Source of the DNA: Pycnococcus provasolii
Taxonomy: Eukaryota > Chlorophyta > Pseudoscourfieldiophyceae > Pseudoscourfieldiales
DNA: 64,000 bases
Assembly (NCBI GenBank): GCA_049487715.1
Contig: CP150573.1
Coordinates: forward strand, 496,001-560,000
Direction: 5' to 3'
Below the pieces are notes generated by a model. That model ran no database searches. It saw only the letters and a list, made by a program, of their open reading frames with translations, and was not told where the DNA came from. The translations under genes and the position numbers were made by a program. This document shows positions 37,611 to 46,700 of the stretch, piece after piece (the first letter of the stretch is position 1; the number at the start of each line of letters is the position of its first letter).

Positions 37611-39437
37611 ATGGCTTTGATTGAACAGATGCCTGTGTCTTTGAAAGACGAATCGCAACGCCTTTTCGACGAACTCGAACGTGCGCTCGAAATGAGACAA
37701 AAGGGTGAGGGTGGCGGTGGCCCTCCCAAAACGGCACAGCCACAACAACAAAGCAGGCTCGCGCCGAAAACTCCGCCGAAAACGGCGTCGTCGACGTCGT
37801 CGGCGAAGCAACGGGCCAGCAGGCCAACGACGGGCGACGCACAAGCGGCGATGGACGCGTGGGCGCGAGGGGGGGAACGCAAGGGACGGTTCGCAAGCCT
37901 CAAGTCGAGGCTGAAGAAACCGGTCTGTACGGGCGAGGCGTGGGAGGACATTCGGCGGCCTGAGCCGCGCATATCCACAGCGGTGCACGCAGAGGAGGAT
38001 GCGGATGTCGCGCAGCAGGCAGAGAAGAACGAGCAGGAGCATCACGACGACGACGACGACGACGAACCGCAGGAGCCGAGCGACGTGGACTCGGACTCGG
38101 ACTCGGACTCGGACTTTGATTCGCGGTTGTCAGCAGAGCGACCGGCGTCGTCGACAGAAACGGCGCAGTCGTCGCAGGTGGACCTTGCGCAAAACACCGA
38201 AACGGGCGACGCGGACGCGGACACGACCGTTCGACTCGCCGGCGTGAACCAGGCGGCGCACCTCAGCCTGGCTGGACGCGGCATGCCTCGCCTGCCGCGC
38301 ATCCTCGTTGCGCCCGAGGAGGACGAGGTACTCGTCGTCGAGACGCTCGACATTTCGTCGAACCGCCTCGCCAGCCTGCCGCTGGGCATATGCCTGCACC
38401 TGCCTCTGCTCAACCGGCTGGTTGCGCACCACAACATGCTCGAGCACCTCCCACCCGAGCTGTGCATGTGCCGGTTCCTGCAGGAGGTGGACGTAAGCCA
38501 CAACCGCCTCGCCGAACTTCCCACCGGACTGTTCGTGTCGCCAAGCCTCGCGCGCATCGACGCAGGCGCCAACGCACTTACCGTCCTACCGCCTGAACTC
38601 GGAATGGCGGACAGCCTGCTTGATCTCGGCGTCGCGAACAACAGCCTCGTCAGCATTCCGGAGGAAATTGCGCTGCTGCGCGGAATTGTGCGCATCGACG
38701 CGACGAGCAATCGCATGAGCATGCTGCCTGCAGCGCTCTTCGACGGCTGCTTGCGTCTCCGACTGCTCTCGGTGGCTCGCAATCGCATCAGGAAGGTGGC
38801 GCCGCATTCCGCGCCATATCTGGAGACGCTGGATGTCGCGTACAACGTGCTGACTGAAGGCTGGATGGTGGGAGACGGCTCCGAGATGGCGCTGCCGCGC
38901 CTTCCTCAGCTCCGTCAGCTCATGGCTCAGGGAAATCAACTAGGACCGACACTCGACTTGGACACGCTTCTCCGACACGTGAGCCCCAAGCTTGAGATGC
39001 TTGAGCTTGCGAACAACCGCCTCGTTTGCGTCGAGGCGCCAAGCCCGCGCGTCGCCTACGGTGCAAAGTTGAGCACGTTAGGCGTATCACATAATCGCAT
39101 TACTATGCTCCCAGATAGTCTCGGCGGATTGGAGAGAGACATGCGTTCGCTGGCATGCCACGGCAATCGCCTGCGAAGCTTGCCCCCGTCTCTCGTTCCC
39201 GCGTTGCCCGTGGGCGTCACGCTCGACGACGTTCTCGTGCGTCCCGCGCGAGATCCGGTGGACGCCACCGCTGTATTTGCGGCATCACGCTACCAGCAAC
39301 AGAAGGCGGCCGGTGGCACATCTGCCGAGCGAGCTGCTGCCGAAGATGATAGATTTGGCGACATTCGACGACGAATGAATGCGCCGGCACTGCTGGGCTT
39401 TGGCTATGGCATGGAGTTGGTAGGCAATTCAGCATAG
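37611..39437 (+). CDS. Leucine-rich-repeat protein (PIRL/Ras-suppressor-like LRRs)
   Basis: From ATG 37611 (GCCATGG context) the protein has 608 residues. A short helical N-terminus (SLKDESQRLFDELERAL) is followed by a basic linker and an acidic run (DDDDDD, then DSDSDSDSD at about 150-170). About ten LRRs lie at 230-540 with the 23-residue pattern LDISSNRLASLP, VDVSHNRLAELP, LGVANNSLVSIP, LSVARNRIRKV. The pattern is typical of intracellular LRRs such as plant PIRL and animal SHOC2/RSU1. These are binding scaffolds; no kinase or NBS domain is present. The longer frame to 37458 begins with a non-ATG codon. TGTAA follows at 39443. Confidence 0.84.
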   Translation: MALIEQMPVSLKDESQRLFDELERALEMRQKGEGGGGPPKTAQPQQQSRLAPKTPPKTASSTSSAKQRASRPTTGDAQAAMDAWARGGERKGRFASLKSRLKKPVCTGEAWEDIRRPEPRISTAVHAEEDADVAQQAEKNEQEHHDDDDDDEPQEPSDVDSDSDSDSDFDSRLSAERPASSTETAQSSQVDLAQNTETGDADADTTVRLAGVNQAAHLSLAGRGMPRLPRILVAPEEDEVLVVETLDISSNRLASLPLGICLHLPLLNRLVAHHNMLEHLPPELCMCRFLQEVDVSHNRLAELPTGLFVSPSLARIDAGANALTVLPPELGMADSLLDLGVANNSLVSIPEEIALLRGIVRIDATSNRMSMLPAALFDGCLRLRLLSVARNRIRKVAPHSAPYLETLDVAYNVLTEGWMVGDGSEMALPRLPQLRQLMAQGNQLGPTLDLDTLLRHVSPKLEMLELANNRLVCVEAPSPRVAYGAKLSTLGVSHNRITMLPDSLGGLERDMRSLACHGNRLRSLPPSLVPALPVGVTLDDVLVRPARDPVDATAVFAASRYQQQKAAGGTSAERAAAEDDRFGDIRRRMNAPALLGFGYGMELVGNSA

Positions 39438-39489
39438 TTGAGTGTAAAGATGTACAAGAAAGTTTTGATTTATTTTTCATTGTAGAAAG

Positions 39490-41427
39490 TTACAAGATGT
39501 CTCGCGCAACGGACGACGCTGCATCAAGACGTCGGCTAGCTGTTGCAAGAGAGTCCTCGAGCTCCATCACCTCAGCCGCGATCGCGTGAAGGCTCGCCTG
39601 CACATCTGCCGAAGCTGGCGGCTTCATGGCCGCTGGCGCCGGCGAGACACCGCCGGCAGTGAATAGTCCTTCGTCGGTGAGCGGCACTTCGACCTCATCC
39701 GCGCCATACGCGCGTAGATTGTCGTCAGGGTGCACTTTCTCAAGGACGTCAAGAGCACTCTTCGCCGTGGCGCGGCGGTCATGCAGCATCCTTCGAAGCG
39801 TCTCAGCCATAGACTGGCTTTCCATCTTTGACGCCTCTGCCGCGGCAAGTTTCGCCTCCACGTCACCGTATGCTGCTCGCAAGCTCGCGAGCTCCTCCGC
39901 AAGCACAGCCGAACGTTCCTCCTCGCGTGCCCTTGCCCGCTCTTCATCTTTCCGGCTCGCATGCACCTCGCCGCCCCAGCTTCGCAGCTGCGCCTCCCTG
40001 CGTGCGGCACGCTGCTTCTCCGCGGCAAATTCGAGTTCAAGCTTGCGAGCCACGGCTGCACTCGTCATCGCGGCGGCTCGCGACGCGTCACGGTCTGACA
40101 TCGCCGCGGAAACGGATGCCTCGAGCGTCGCTGAACGCGTTCTGAGGCGATCGCATTCACGCTTCACTCCCTGATAGCTGGACGAGTTCATCGTCGCGTC
40201 CCTCTCCTTGGACAGCTCCACGCGAAGCGTTCCTACCTTTGCGAGCAGCCTTCGCTTCGTCTCCTGCAGCCCCGCGATGACCTGCAGCAGGTGCTTTCTC
40301 TTCGACGGCGACGACGCACGTGCGCCGTCGTCATGTTCGTCGCCGTCGTCGTCGTGTTCCACCTCGCTGTTTCGCTCGTCCGCACGGCCTGTTCGTGGCG
40401 CAGTCTGCTGCTTCGCAGGTGATGCGACGACGATATTCGGCGGATTTGACTCTGCGCCAAGGAGCGCGCCGAGTGCCTGTGCCAGAGCACTCACCTCCTC
40501 GCACTTTCGCGCGACGTCCACCTCCACCTCTGCGTCGTCGCCACCGACGCCGTCTCCGTCTCCTTTGGCGCCCGCAGTTTCTGTTTGACTTCTGCGCATC
40601 ATCGTGGAAGCGGAGGCTGCCGCCTCTGCCGCCTCGGCGACGCGTACGACGAGCTCGCGTGCCTGCGTTGCACGCGCGGCGACGGTAAGTTCCACCTGGT
40701 GCAAGTTTGCTTGCAGTTTGGAGATGGCGGCAGCGTGTTCGTCGTTGGCGCCTTTCGACGCCTCCTGCGCGCTCGTGAGATCTCCGGTGAGTTTTGCGTT
40801 GTCGAACAGCAGTTGTTTGCGTCTCGTCTGCGCGTCGAGGAGTTGTTCCTCGCACGCCTCGCACCTTTCTACGGTTGCTTGGTGCGCCTTGTGCAGCTGG
40901 TCGAGTTTTTGCGTGAGTCTCCCCACCTCCATGGCGAGCGCGCGCTGCGACGCGGCGTCGAGCAGGAGTGCAGGAGCAGGTTCGTCGTCCATGAAGTTTT
41001 CCTTTCCATCTTCCTGAGGGCGTGAGTGTTCGTCGTGTGGCTGGTTGAATGCGATGTGCTTCTTCTTCGAGGCGTTTGCAGCTTGGGAGATTCGGTTGTT
41101 CAAAATGGCGGCTGCCGCCTTCTGTCTCTTCTCGCTGTGCCGATCCTGTTTTCTCTTCGAAGATTGCGCTTGGAGCAACTGTGAAGATGAAGACGGCGCT
41201 GCGCTGTGCAGTTTCGGGCGGTAGAGAACGCCCCTACTTGAAGAAGTTGTTGTTGTCGTCGTCGTGGTCGTCGGCTGCACTCTCGAGCGAAACGTCCTGC
41301 TCGAGATACCAGCAGGAGGAGCAGGTGGAGGTGGAGCGGCGCCAACTTGATAACTGCCACCACGTCCGGTATTATTCGTATTGAGACTGGCCGCGGAAAA
41401 AGAGCCGAGCGAGGAAGAGGCCGGCAT
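39490..41427 (-). CDS. Coiled-coil protein with KEN box, function unknown
   Basis: The 645-residue protein has a disordered N-terminus (1-80, Thr9 run), a basic patch (KRKQDRHSEKRQKAAAA), a KEN motif at 142-144 (GKEN) and then long coiled coil (about 155-570) with an acidic break near 340-365. KEN boxes are recognised by APC/C-Cdh1 in cell-cycle proteins; here it is a three-residue match and may be chance. The protein could be a spindle, centrosome or kinetochore component, but nothing specific is recognised. It faces away from NME7. Confidence 0.7.
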   Translation of the reverse strand: MPASSSLGSFSAASLNTNNTGRGGSYQVGAAPPPPAPPAGISSRTFRSRVQPTTTTTTTTTSSSRGVLYRPKLHSAAPSSSSQLLQAQSSKRKQDRHSEKRQKAAAAILNNRISQAANASKKKHIAFNQPHDEHSRPQEDGKENFMDDEPAPALLLDAASQRALAMEVGRLTQKLDQLHKAHQATVERCEACEEQLLDAQTRRKQLLFDNAKLTGDLTSAQEASKGANDEHAAAISKLQANLHQVELTVAARATQARELVVRVAEAAEAAASASTMMRRSQTETAGAKGDGDGVGGDDAEVEVDVARKCEEVSALAQALGALLGAESNPPNIVVASPAKQQTAPRTGRADERNSEVEHDDDGDEHDDGARASSPSKRKHLLQVIAGLQETKRRLLAKVGTLRVELSKERDATMNSSSYQGVKRECDRLRTRSATLEASVSAAMSDRDASRAAAMTSAAVARKLELEFAAEKQRAARREAQLRSWGGEVHASRKDEERARAREEERSAVLAEELASLRAAYGDVEAKLAAAEASKMESQSMAETLRRMLHDRRATAKSALDVLEKVHPDDNLRAYGADEVEVPLTDEGLFTAGGVSPAPAAMKPPASADVQASLHAIAAEVMELEDSLATASRRLDAASSVARDIL

Positions 41428-42708
41428 ACTCTACTCGACTGTAATACACAGATATGCCACGTGCACAAGACAGCAAGTTCACTTATATGTATAACGTGCA
41501 CACGATGCAGACTTACACGTGTGAATCCGTGCTGCAAGAATGGGCCTTTTCGTCGAATATTTGAAATACTGCTACCTATGCGCAAAAGCCGTTGACGCCT
41601 TCTGTCGCGTTCTTCCAAGGAGGACGAAGGTGGCCCTTATAGCCACAATGGCCTTGTAGACCTAAGATGGTTCCCCTAAGGTACAGTACGCGTGTCCTAC
41701 TACGTTACCAACTATCGTATGATAGAGGGGGGCGCGTTCTCGCTATTACAGTAGAGCGTAAAACCTGCGCAATAATAAGATGGATAGGATGTATAGGTCT
41801 GGCCGTTCAGCAAGGGAAACCAAGCAACACTCGCCTGTACCTCTATGAGGCCAGTGAGGGGACCCTTTGGAACAAGCGACAAGCAACAGTTTGTTCCGTT
41901 ATTCCGTAGACCTTCTTCAAGGACTTGCACGTGTTTGCACTTTTCCTTGAGTGGCCCGGGACAACGGGCCGAGGGGCTCCGGCAAGCGGCAGCTTGGTCG
42001 AGGCCCCCTCCCGTCCACCAAGGTCTGTCTTGCACAACGGGCCGAGGGGCTCCGGAAAGCTGCGATTAACTACTGTCACCAAGCCGGGATTAACTATCAT
42101 CGTACAGTACGTACCACTGTAATACAGGATCCGGCAACGGTAACCTGTGGCTCCAGTGTGGACAAGCCATGGAAGCAGTTCTCAAGTACGACTTGGAAGT
42201 TGGAACCCTTGCTGTGTGAGCCTGTGTCTGTGTGTCATGGCCTCATTCATGGGTGTGTGTTTCTTCTTGGGAGTTGGAAGAAACAGCCAAACAGGAACGA
42301 TGGAGAAGCATTGGGCGGGATCCCGACCTTTACTTTACCAAAGCGACAGACTTCCCCTTTTTGTGCCTCGAAAGTCGAAGAAGAAACAGCCAGTAGGAAG
42401 TACTGAAGTAGTACTACCCTACGACTGGGCAACCTTCTCTGCCTTCCTTTCCCCGTTCTCGACGCCTTTCCCACCTGCCTTTCCCCCCGTGTTTCGTGTT
42501 TCGTTCTCGCCCGGCCCCTCCCGGTGTTCTCGTGTTGGTTGTCGCGCCTCTCTCGGCCCTCCTCTCCCTTCCTCTCTCTCTCTCGCTAACAGGCCTCTAG
42601 AGAAGGAAGGGCGCGGTAAGTAACCAGCCTTAAGAGGCTCGGAGGCTCTTGCTCTCCCGTTTTCTCCCTGGCCTTAAGCACGTTCTTAAGCACGCCCCTT
42701 AAGAAACC
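41428..42708. other. 1.3-kb divergent spacer (coiled-coil gene / NME7)
   Basis: A direct repeat (ACAACGGGCCGAGGGGCTCC) lies at about 41960 and 42035. Four CTTAAG-containing words lie at 42628, 42672, 42685 and 42697, immediately before the NME7 ATG. GTACAGTAC occurs at about 41681 and 42102. No gene is seen. Confidence 0.5.
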
Positions 42709-43683
42709 ATGGGCGCCGTCGGCGAACGTCTCGCTTTCCTGACGGAGTGGCTCGACCCGCACGCCTCCTTGGTCTTCACCTACCAGCTCGTCTACCACCT
42801 TGTCGACGACACCATCGAGATGTACGACCTGCGCAACCGACGCCCGTTCCTCAAGCGCATGCCCTACCCCGCGGTCTCCGCGGACATGCTCTACCTAGGA
42901 GCGAACGTCACGATCCACGGACGACTCCACAAGGTGGCGTCGTACGCCGACGAGTACACGAAAAGTAAAGTCGAGGGTGGGCAAACCGCGGGAACCGTCC
43001 TCGTGCCTCTCACGGAACTTGGAAGCACGCTCGACGCACTGCAGGTGCGCGCGGGGGCGCTCGTGCGCGACATTGCGTGCTTCGCGGATGCGGGCACCGG
43101 GGCCGCCACCGCGGCTCTCAGCGTGAGCGTCAGGGGGAACGCGACGCTCGCGGACGTGTGCGCCGAGAACAAGCTCGTCGCGAGGGAGGATGCCACAGGC
43201 GCCGGTGCCAAGGCGCTCGCCTCGAACGCACTCACCACAAAGGCGCTCGCAAGCTGCGACAACACCACGGCGCTGTGCATCATCAAGCCACACGCCGTGC
43301 TCGCCAAGCTCACGGGATCCATCCTCCAGGCGATCGTCGACGCTGGCTTCGACCTAAAGGCTGTGCGCATGTTAACTCTCGACCGCGCGAACGCCTCGGA
43401 ATTTTTGGAGGTGTACAAGGGAGTCGTGCCCGAGTACGCCGCCATGGTTGACGAGCTCGTCGCAGGGCCGCTGTACGCCGTCGAGGTGGGCAGCGCCGGC
43501 CCGCAGGTGGTGGAGAGCCTTCGCATGCTCGCTGGACCTCCTGACCCGGAGGTTGGCCGGCTGCTGCGCCCTAACTCGCTGCGCGCGCGCTTCGGGCTCG
43601 ACAAGGTGCGCAACGCCGTGCACACGACAGACCTGGAGGAGGACGGCGAGCTCGAGACGCGCTACTTCTTCCAAATTCTCTGA
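42709..43683 (+). CDS. NME7: NME7/FAP67, DM10 and nucleoside-diphosphate-kinase protein of the axoneme
   Basis: The 324-residue protein has a DM10 domain (about 5-95: FLTEWLDPHASL, DDTIEMYDLRNRRPFLKR), a divergent middle (about 95-175) in place of the first NDK domain, and a well-kept second NDK domain (about 180-322: ALCIIKPHAV, GFDLKAVRM, FLEVYKGVVPEY, LRPNSLRARFG, RNAVHTTDL). His of NAVH (about 302) is the phosphotransfer residue. NME7 is a microtubule inner protein of cilia and activates the gamma-tubulin ring complex. It is a good sign that this alga builds, or descends from cells with, flagella. Normal NME7 has two recognisable NDK domains (about 375 residues), so the first is degenerate here. 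Confidence 0.93.
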   Translation: MGAVGERLAFLTEWLDPHASLVFTYQLVYHLVDDTIEMYDLRNRRPFLKRMPYPAVSADMLYLGANVTIHGRLHKVASYADEYTKSKVEGGQTAGTVLVPLTELGSTLDALQVRAGALVRDIACFADAGTGAATAALSVSVRGNATLADVCAENKLVAREDATGAGAKALASNALTTKALASCDNTTALCIIKPHAVLAKLTGSILQAIVDAGFDLKAVRMLTLDRANASEFLEVYKGVVPEYAAMVDELVAGPLYAVEVGSAGPQVVESLRMLAGPPDPEVGRLLRPNSLRARFGLDKVRNAVHTTDLEEDGELETRYFFQIL

Positions 43684-43728
43684 TTACGGGTGAGTAATGA
43701 CACAGCACAGAAAGACCTTTCAAATTAG

Positions 43729-46700
43729 TTACAGAGCAGCCTCCATGAGGCTGAAAACTTTCGCCCGATCCTCCTCGCCGCGCGTCCTCGCAAGCGTCCC
43801 ACGAAGTCGCGCCATGAGCGCGTCAAGCGCATCCCATCCCCAACCATCCGTCCTGGCAACGAGCTCCGCCTCTAGGCGATCGCCGCGAGCCAAATCGTCG
43901 GGCGTGGCGATCGCCGGCGCCGCCACCTTCTCTGCAGGCACCACCTCCTTTGCAGGCGCCACCTCCACCGCTGGGGCTGCGGCAGCCGCCTCCACCTCCA
44001 TCTCGTTGGCAGCGCCGGCAGGAGCAGCTGCCGCAGCCGCGGCAGCCGCGGCAGCCGCCTCCGCCTCCGCCTCCGCAGCCTGCCGCCGCTTCTCTGCCAC
44101 CATCTGCCGCCGCACAGCCTCAGGGTCTGGCGCGAGATATGCCGGCGGGATGTCCGTGCCATCTCGCCGTGATCTTGCGGCAGATCCAGACGCTCCTGCT
44201 GCCGCTGCATCCTTCTTCTTCTTCCCGCCTCGGCGGGTGAGCGCCTCCTCCGCTCGACGCACCGCGGTCGTGTCAAGCTGGCTCAGCCACCCTGCAACCA
44301 CGTCGACGAGCTCACGAGCACGCCCAACCACCCTCGCACCCTCGAGCGTGCCATATCCCGGCACGCGATCGCCGGATGCGGCAGCATCCGCCTCCTGTTC
44401 TTCCTGCAGCGCAAAGAACGCAGCCGCCACCTCGGCGACGCGCTCGACGCCCTTCAGGAATGCACCAGGAAGCGCGATCGACTCGTCGTCAACCGCCGCC
44501 AACAAGCTGCTGAGATCGCACGGCGCCTTGCCCTGCGCAGCGCGGCGCCAGAGTGGAAACTCCGTAGGATCTGGGGCCTGCCAGAAGTACTTCCACCTGC
44601 GATTCATCAGGAGCGCCGTCGCAAGGGCACGAAGCTCTGCTCGCATCACGCGCAGGTCGGTCTCATCCTCGCGCGCGCGGCGCGCAATCTCCTCCTCCGT
44701 GGGTCCAGCCTCCTTTGGCGTGTTCTTACCCGCCACGTCCAACGGAACTGACAGTGCTGAAGCGGACATCGACTTGCTAGACGACGGCGCGGAATTCGGT
44801 TTCGGTGGCGTAGCTGCCGCCACACCCACGCCGTGGAAGAAGGCGCGGCGTGAATCGGTGTCAAATGGATGCATGGCGTGAATGACAGCTTCGCCGCCGA
44901 TGTTGGTTCCCTCGAATGGCGTGAGAGCCTCCTCCGGCAATTCCTCGATATCCGCAACATCCGCCGTGGCAAGAAGCAGAACGGGGCTGTCTATGGGCAA
45001 ATCTCTCAGCACGCTGAGAAGGCAGGCCCGCAGCTGCGCGTGCGCGCTGCGCCACCACAGCTGTAGGTGCGGAAGCCACAGGACGCTCGGTGCGGCACGT
45101 CGTGCCTCTGCCACCGCGGAGACGAGCGCCTCCTCCGCGCTGCGGCCATCCTTACCCAGCAAGTCAGGGAGCGCGAGACTGTGACAGGGGAGCTCCTCCG
45201 CGAGGTGGAGCAGAGCTGCCGCCAGAGTACTTTGCCCCTGTCCCGCATCACCAATCAGGAGCAGCCGAGGCCTGCGATGAAGAGGCTTGAACAGGGAAGG
45301 AAGGCGAAGCGGCTCCGCGACGCCGGCTTCGGTTTGGTGGTTGGCCGTAACGCGCGGCACCACAACCTCAGAGGAAGTGACAAGTTGATCCTTGATCTCG
45401 CTGCCAACTTTCGCTTTAGCCGCGCCAATATCGTTGCCGTCATTTTCCTTGTCGTCCTCGAGATTGTTATTGTCCTCCTCCACGTTGTTGTTATTGTTGT
45501 TATTGTCTTCGTCGTCGTCGTCGTCGTCGTCCCCGCCTCCATTCTCATCACCACCATGAGTTGATGGAACCGCAGCGGCATCGTCCGCAGCGCTCACCAA
45601 GCAAGCCTGGAACGCAGGGAAGGATGCCGACAGGATGTCAGAGAGACGCTGCAGCGCCGGGGCAAGTAGCGGTGCGCCGTGCAACGGAATAGGCCTGGCA
45701 TAAACGCTCGTGCCACGTTGGCTCGCAGGCTTGAGGCTCTTGAAAGCTCTCTCCCAGTCGCCGGGCAATACACGAATCGATTCGACGTCAATCACGAGTC
45801 GCACTTCGCGCTCGTAAACGTCTGGGTACGATCTGCGCAGTGCCTGCAGAGCAGCCTCTGTAGCAAGCGCCTTAAGGTCAGCGCCGCAGTAACCCACGCA
45901 CCGATCCGCAAGTTTTGTGAGAGACGCCACATTCGGCTGATTCATCCACTTTTTCGTGTGAATGCGCAAAATCTCCGAGCGAGCGGATCGCCGTGGCAGG
46001 CCAAACAACAGCTCGCGATCGAATCGCCCTGGGCGACGCAGGGCGGCGTCAATCGCATCGACGCGATTTGTCGCGCCGATTACCACGACGCTTCCTCGGC
46101 TGTCCAGGCCATCCATGAGAGCAAGCAGGGTCGCAACGATCGAGTTGTGGATCTGATCCTGCTTGGAGCTCCGTACGGGCGCCAGGCCGTCAATCTCATC
46201 AAAGAAAATGATGCTCGGCTGATTGCGTTTTGCCTCGTCGAAAAGCATGCGCAGCGTTCGCTCAGCCTCGCCCACCCATTTGGACAGCACATCGGCGCCC
46301 TTTCTCATGAAGAAGGACACTTGCTTCCCCGCGCGCGACGCGGATGCTGCGAGTGCACGTGCCACGAGCGTTTTCCCCGTGCCCGGCGGCCCGTGCAACA
46401 GCACGCCACGCGGCGGGCTGAGACGGAATGCCTCGAACACCTCCGGGTACACGAGAGGCAGAAATACCATCTCCTTGAGCGCGGTGACATGCCGCCCTAA
46501 GCCACCAATATCGTCGAATGTGATGGACGTGTCAACTGCCATCGGGGTCACCTCCGTCGTCCCACCCGCGGTGGCGGAACCGAGCTTGCTTGGCAACCCA
46601 ATTGCATTTGCGCTGGCACCGGCGAGCGCCTCGCCAGGCTTTGGCAGGCCATTTCCCGCGGCGTCAGTCACAAACGGGTCGGTGAGTGGCAGCGGCAACC

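Noticed and set aside
42147-42623. 158-codon plus-strand frame before NME7
   Set aside because: Mixed composition, poor start context and overlap with likely promoter words; no domain.
43697-44881. 394-codon plus-strand frame opposite ATAD2
   Set aside because: It is the complement of an Ala/Glu-rich coil; Ala/Ser-rich content with no domain.
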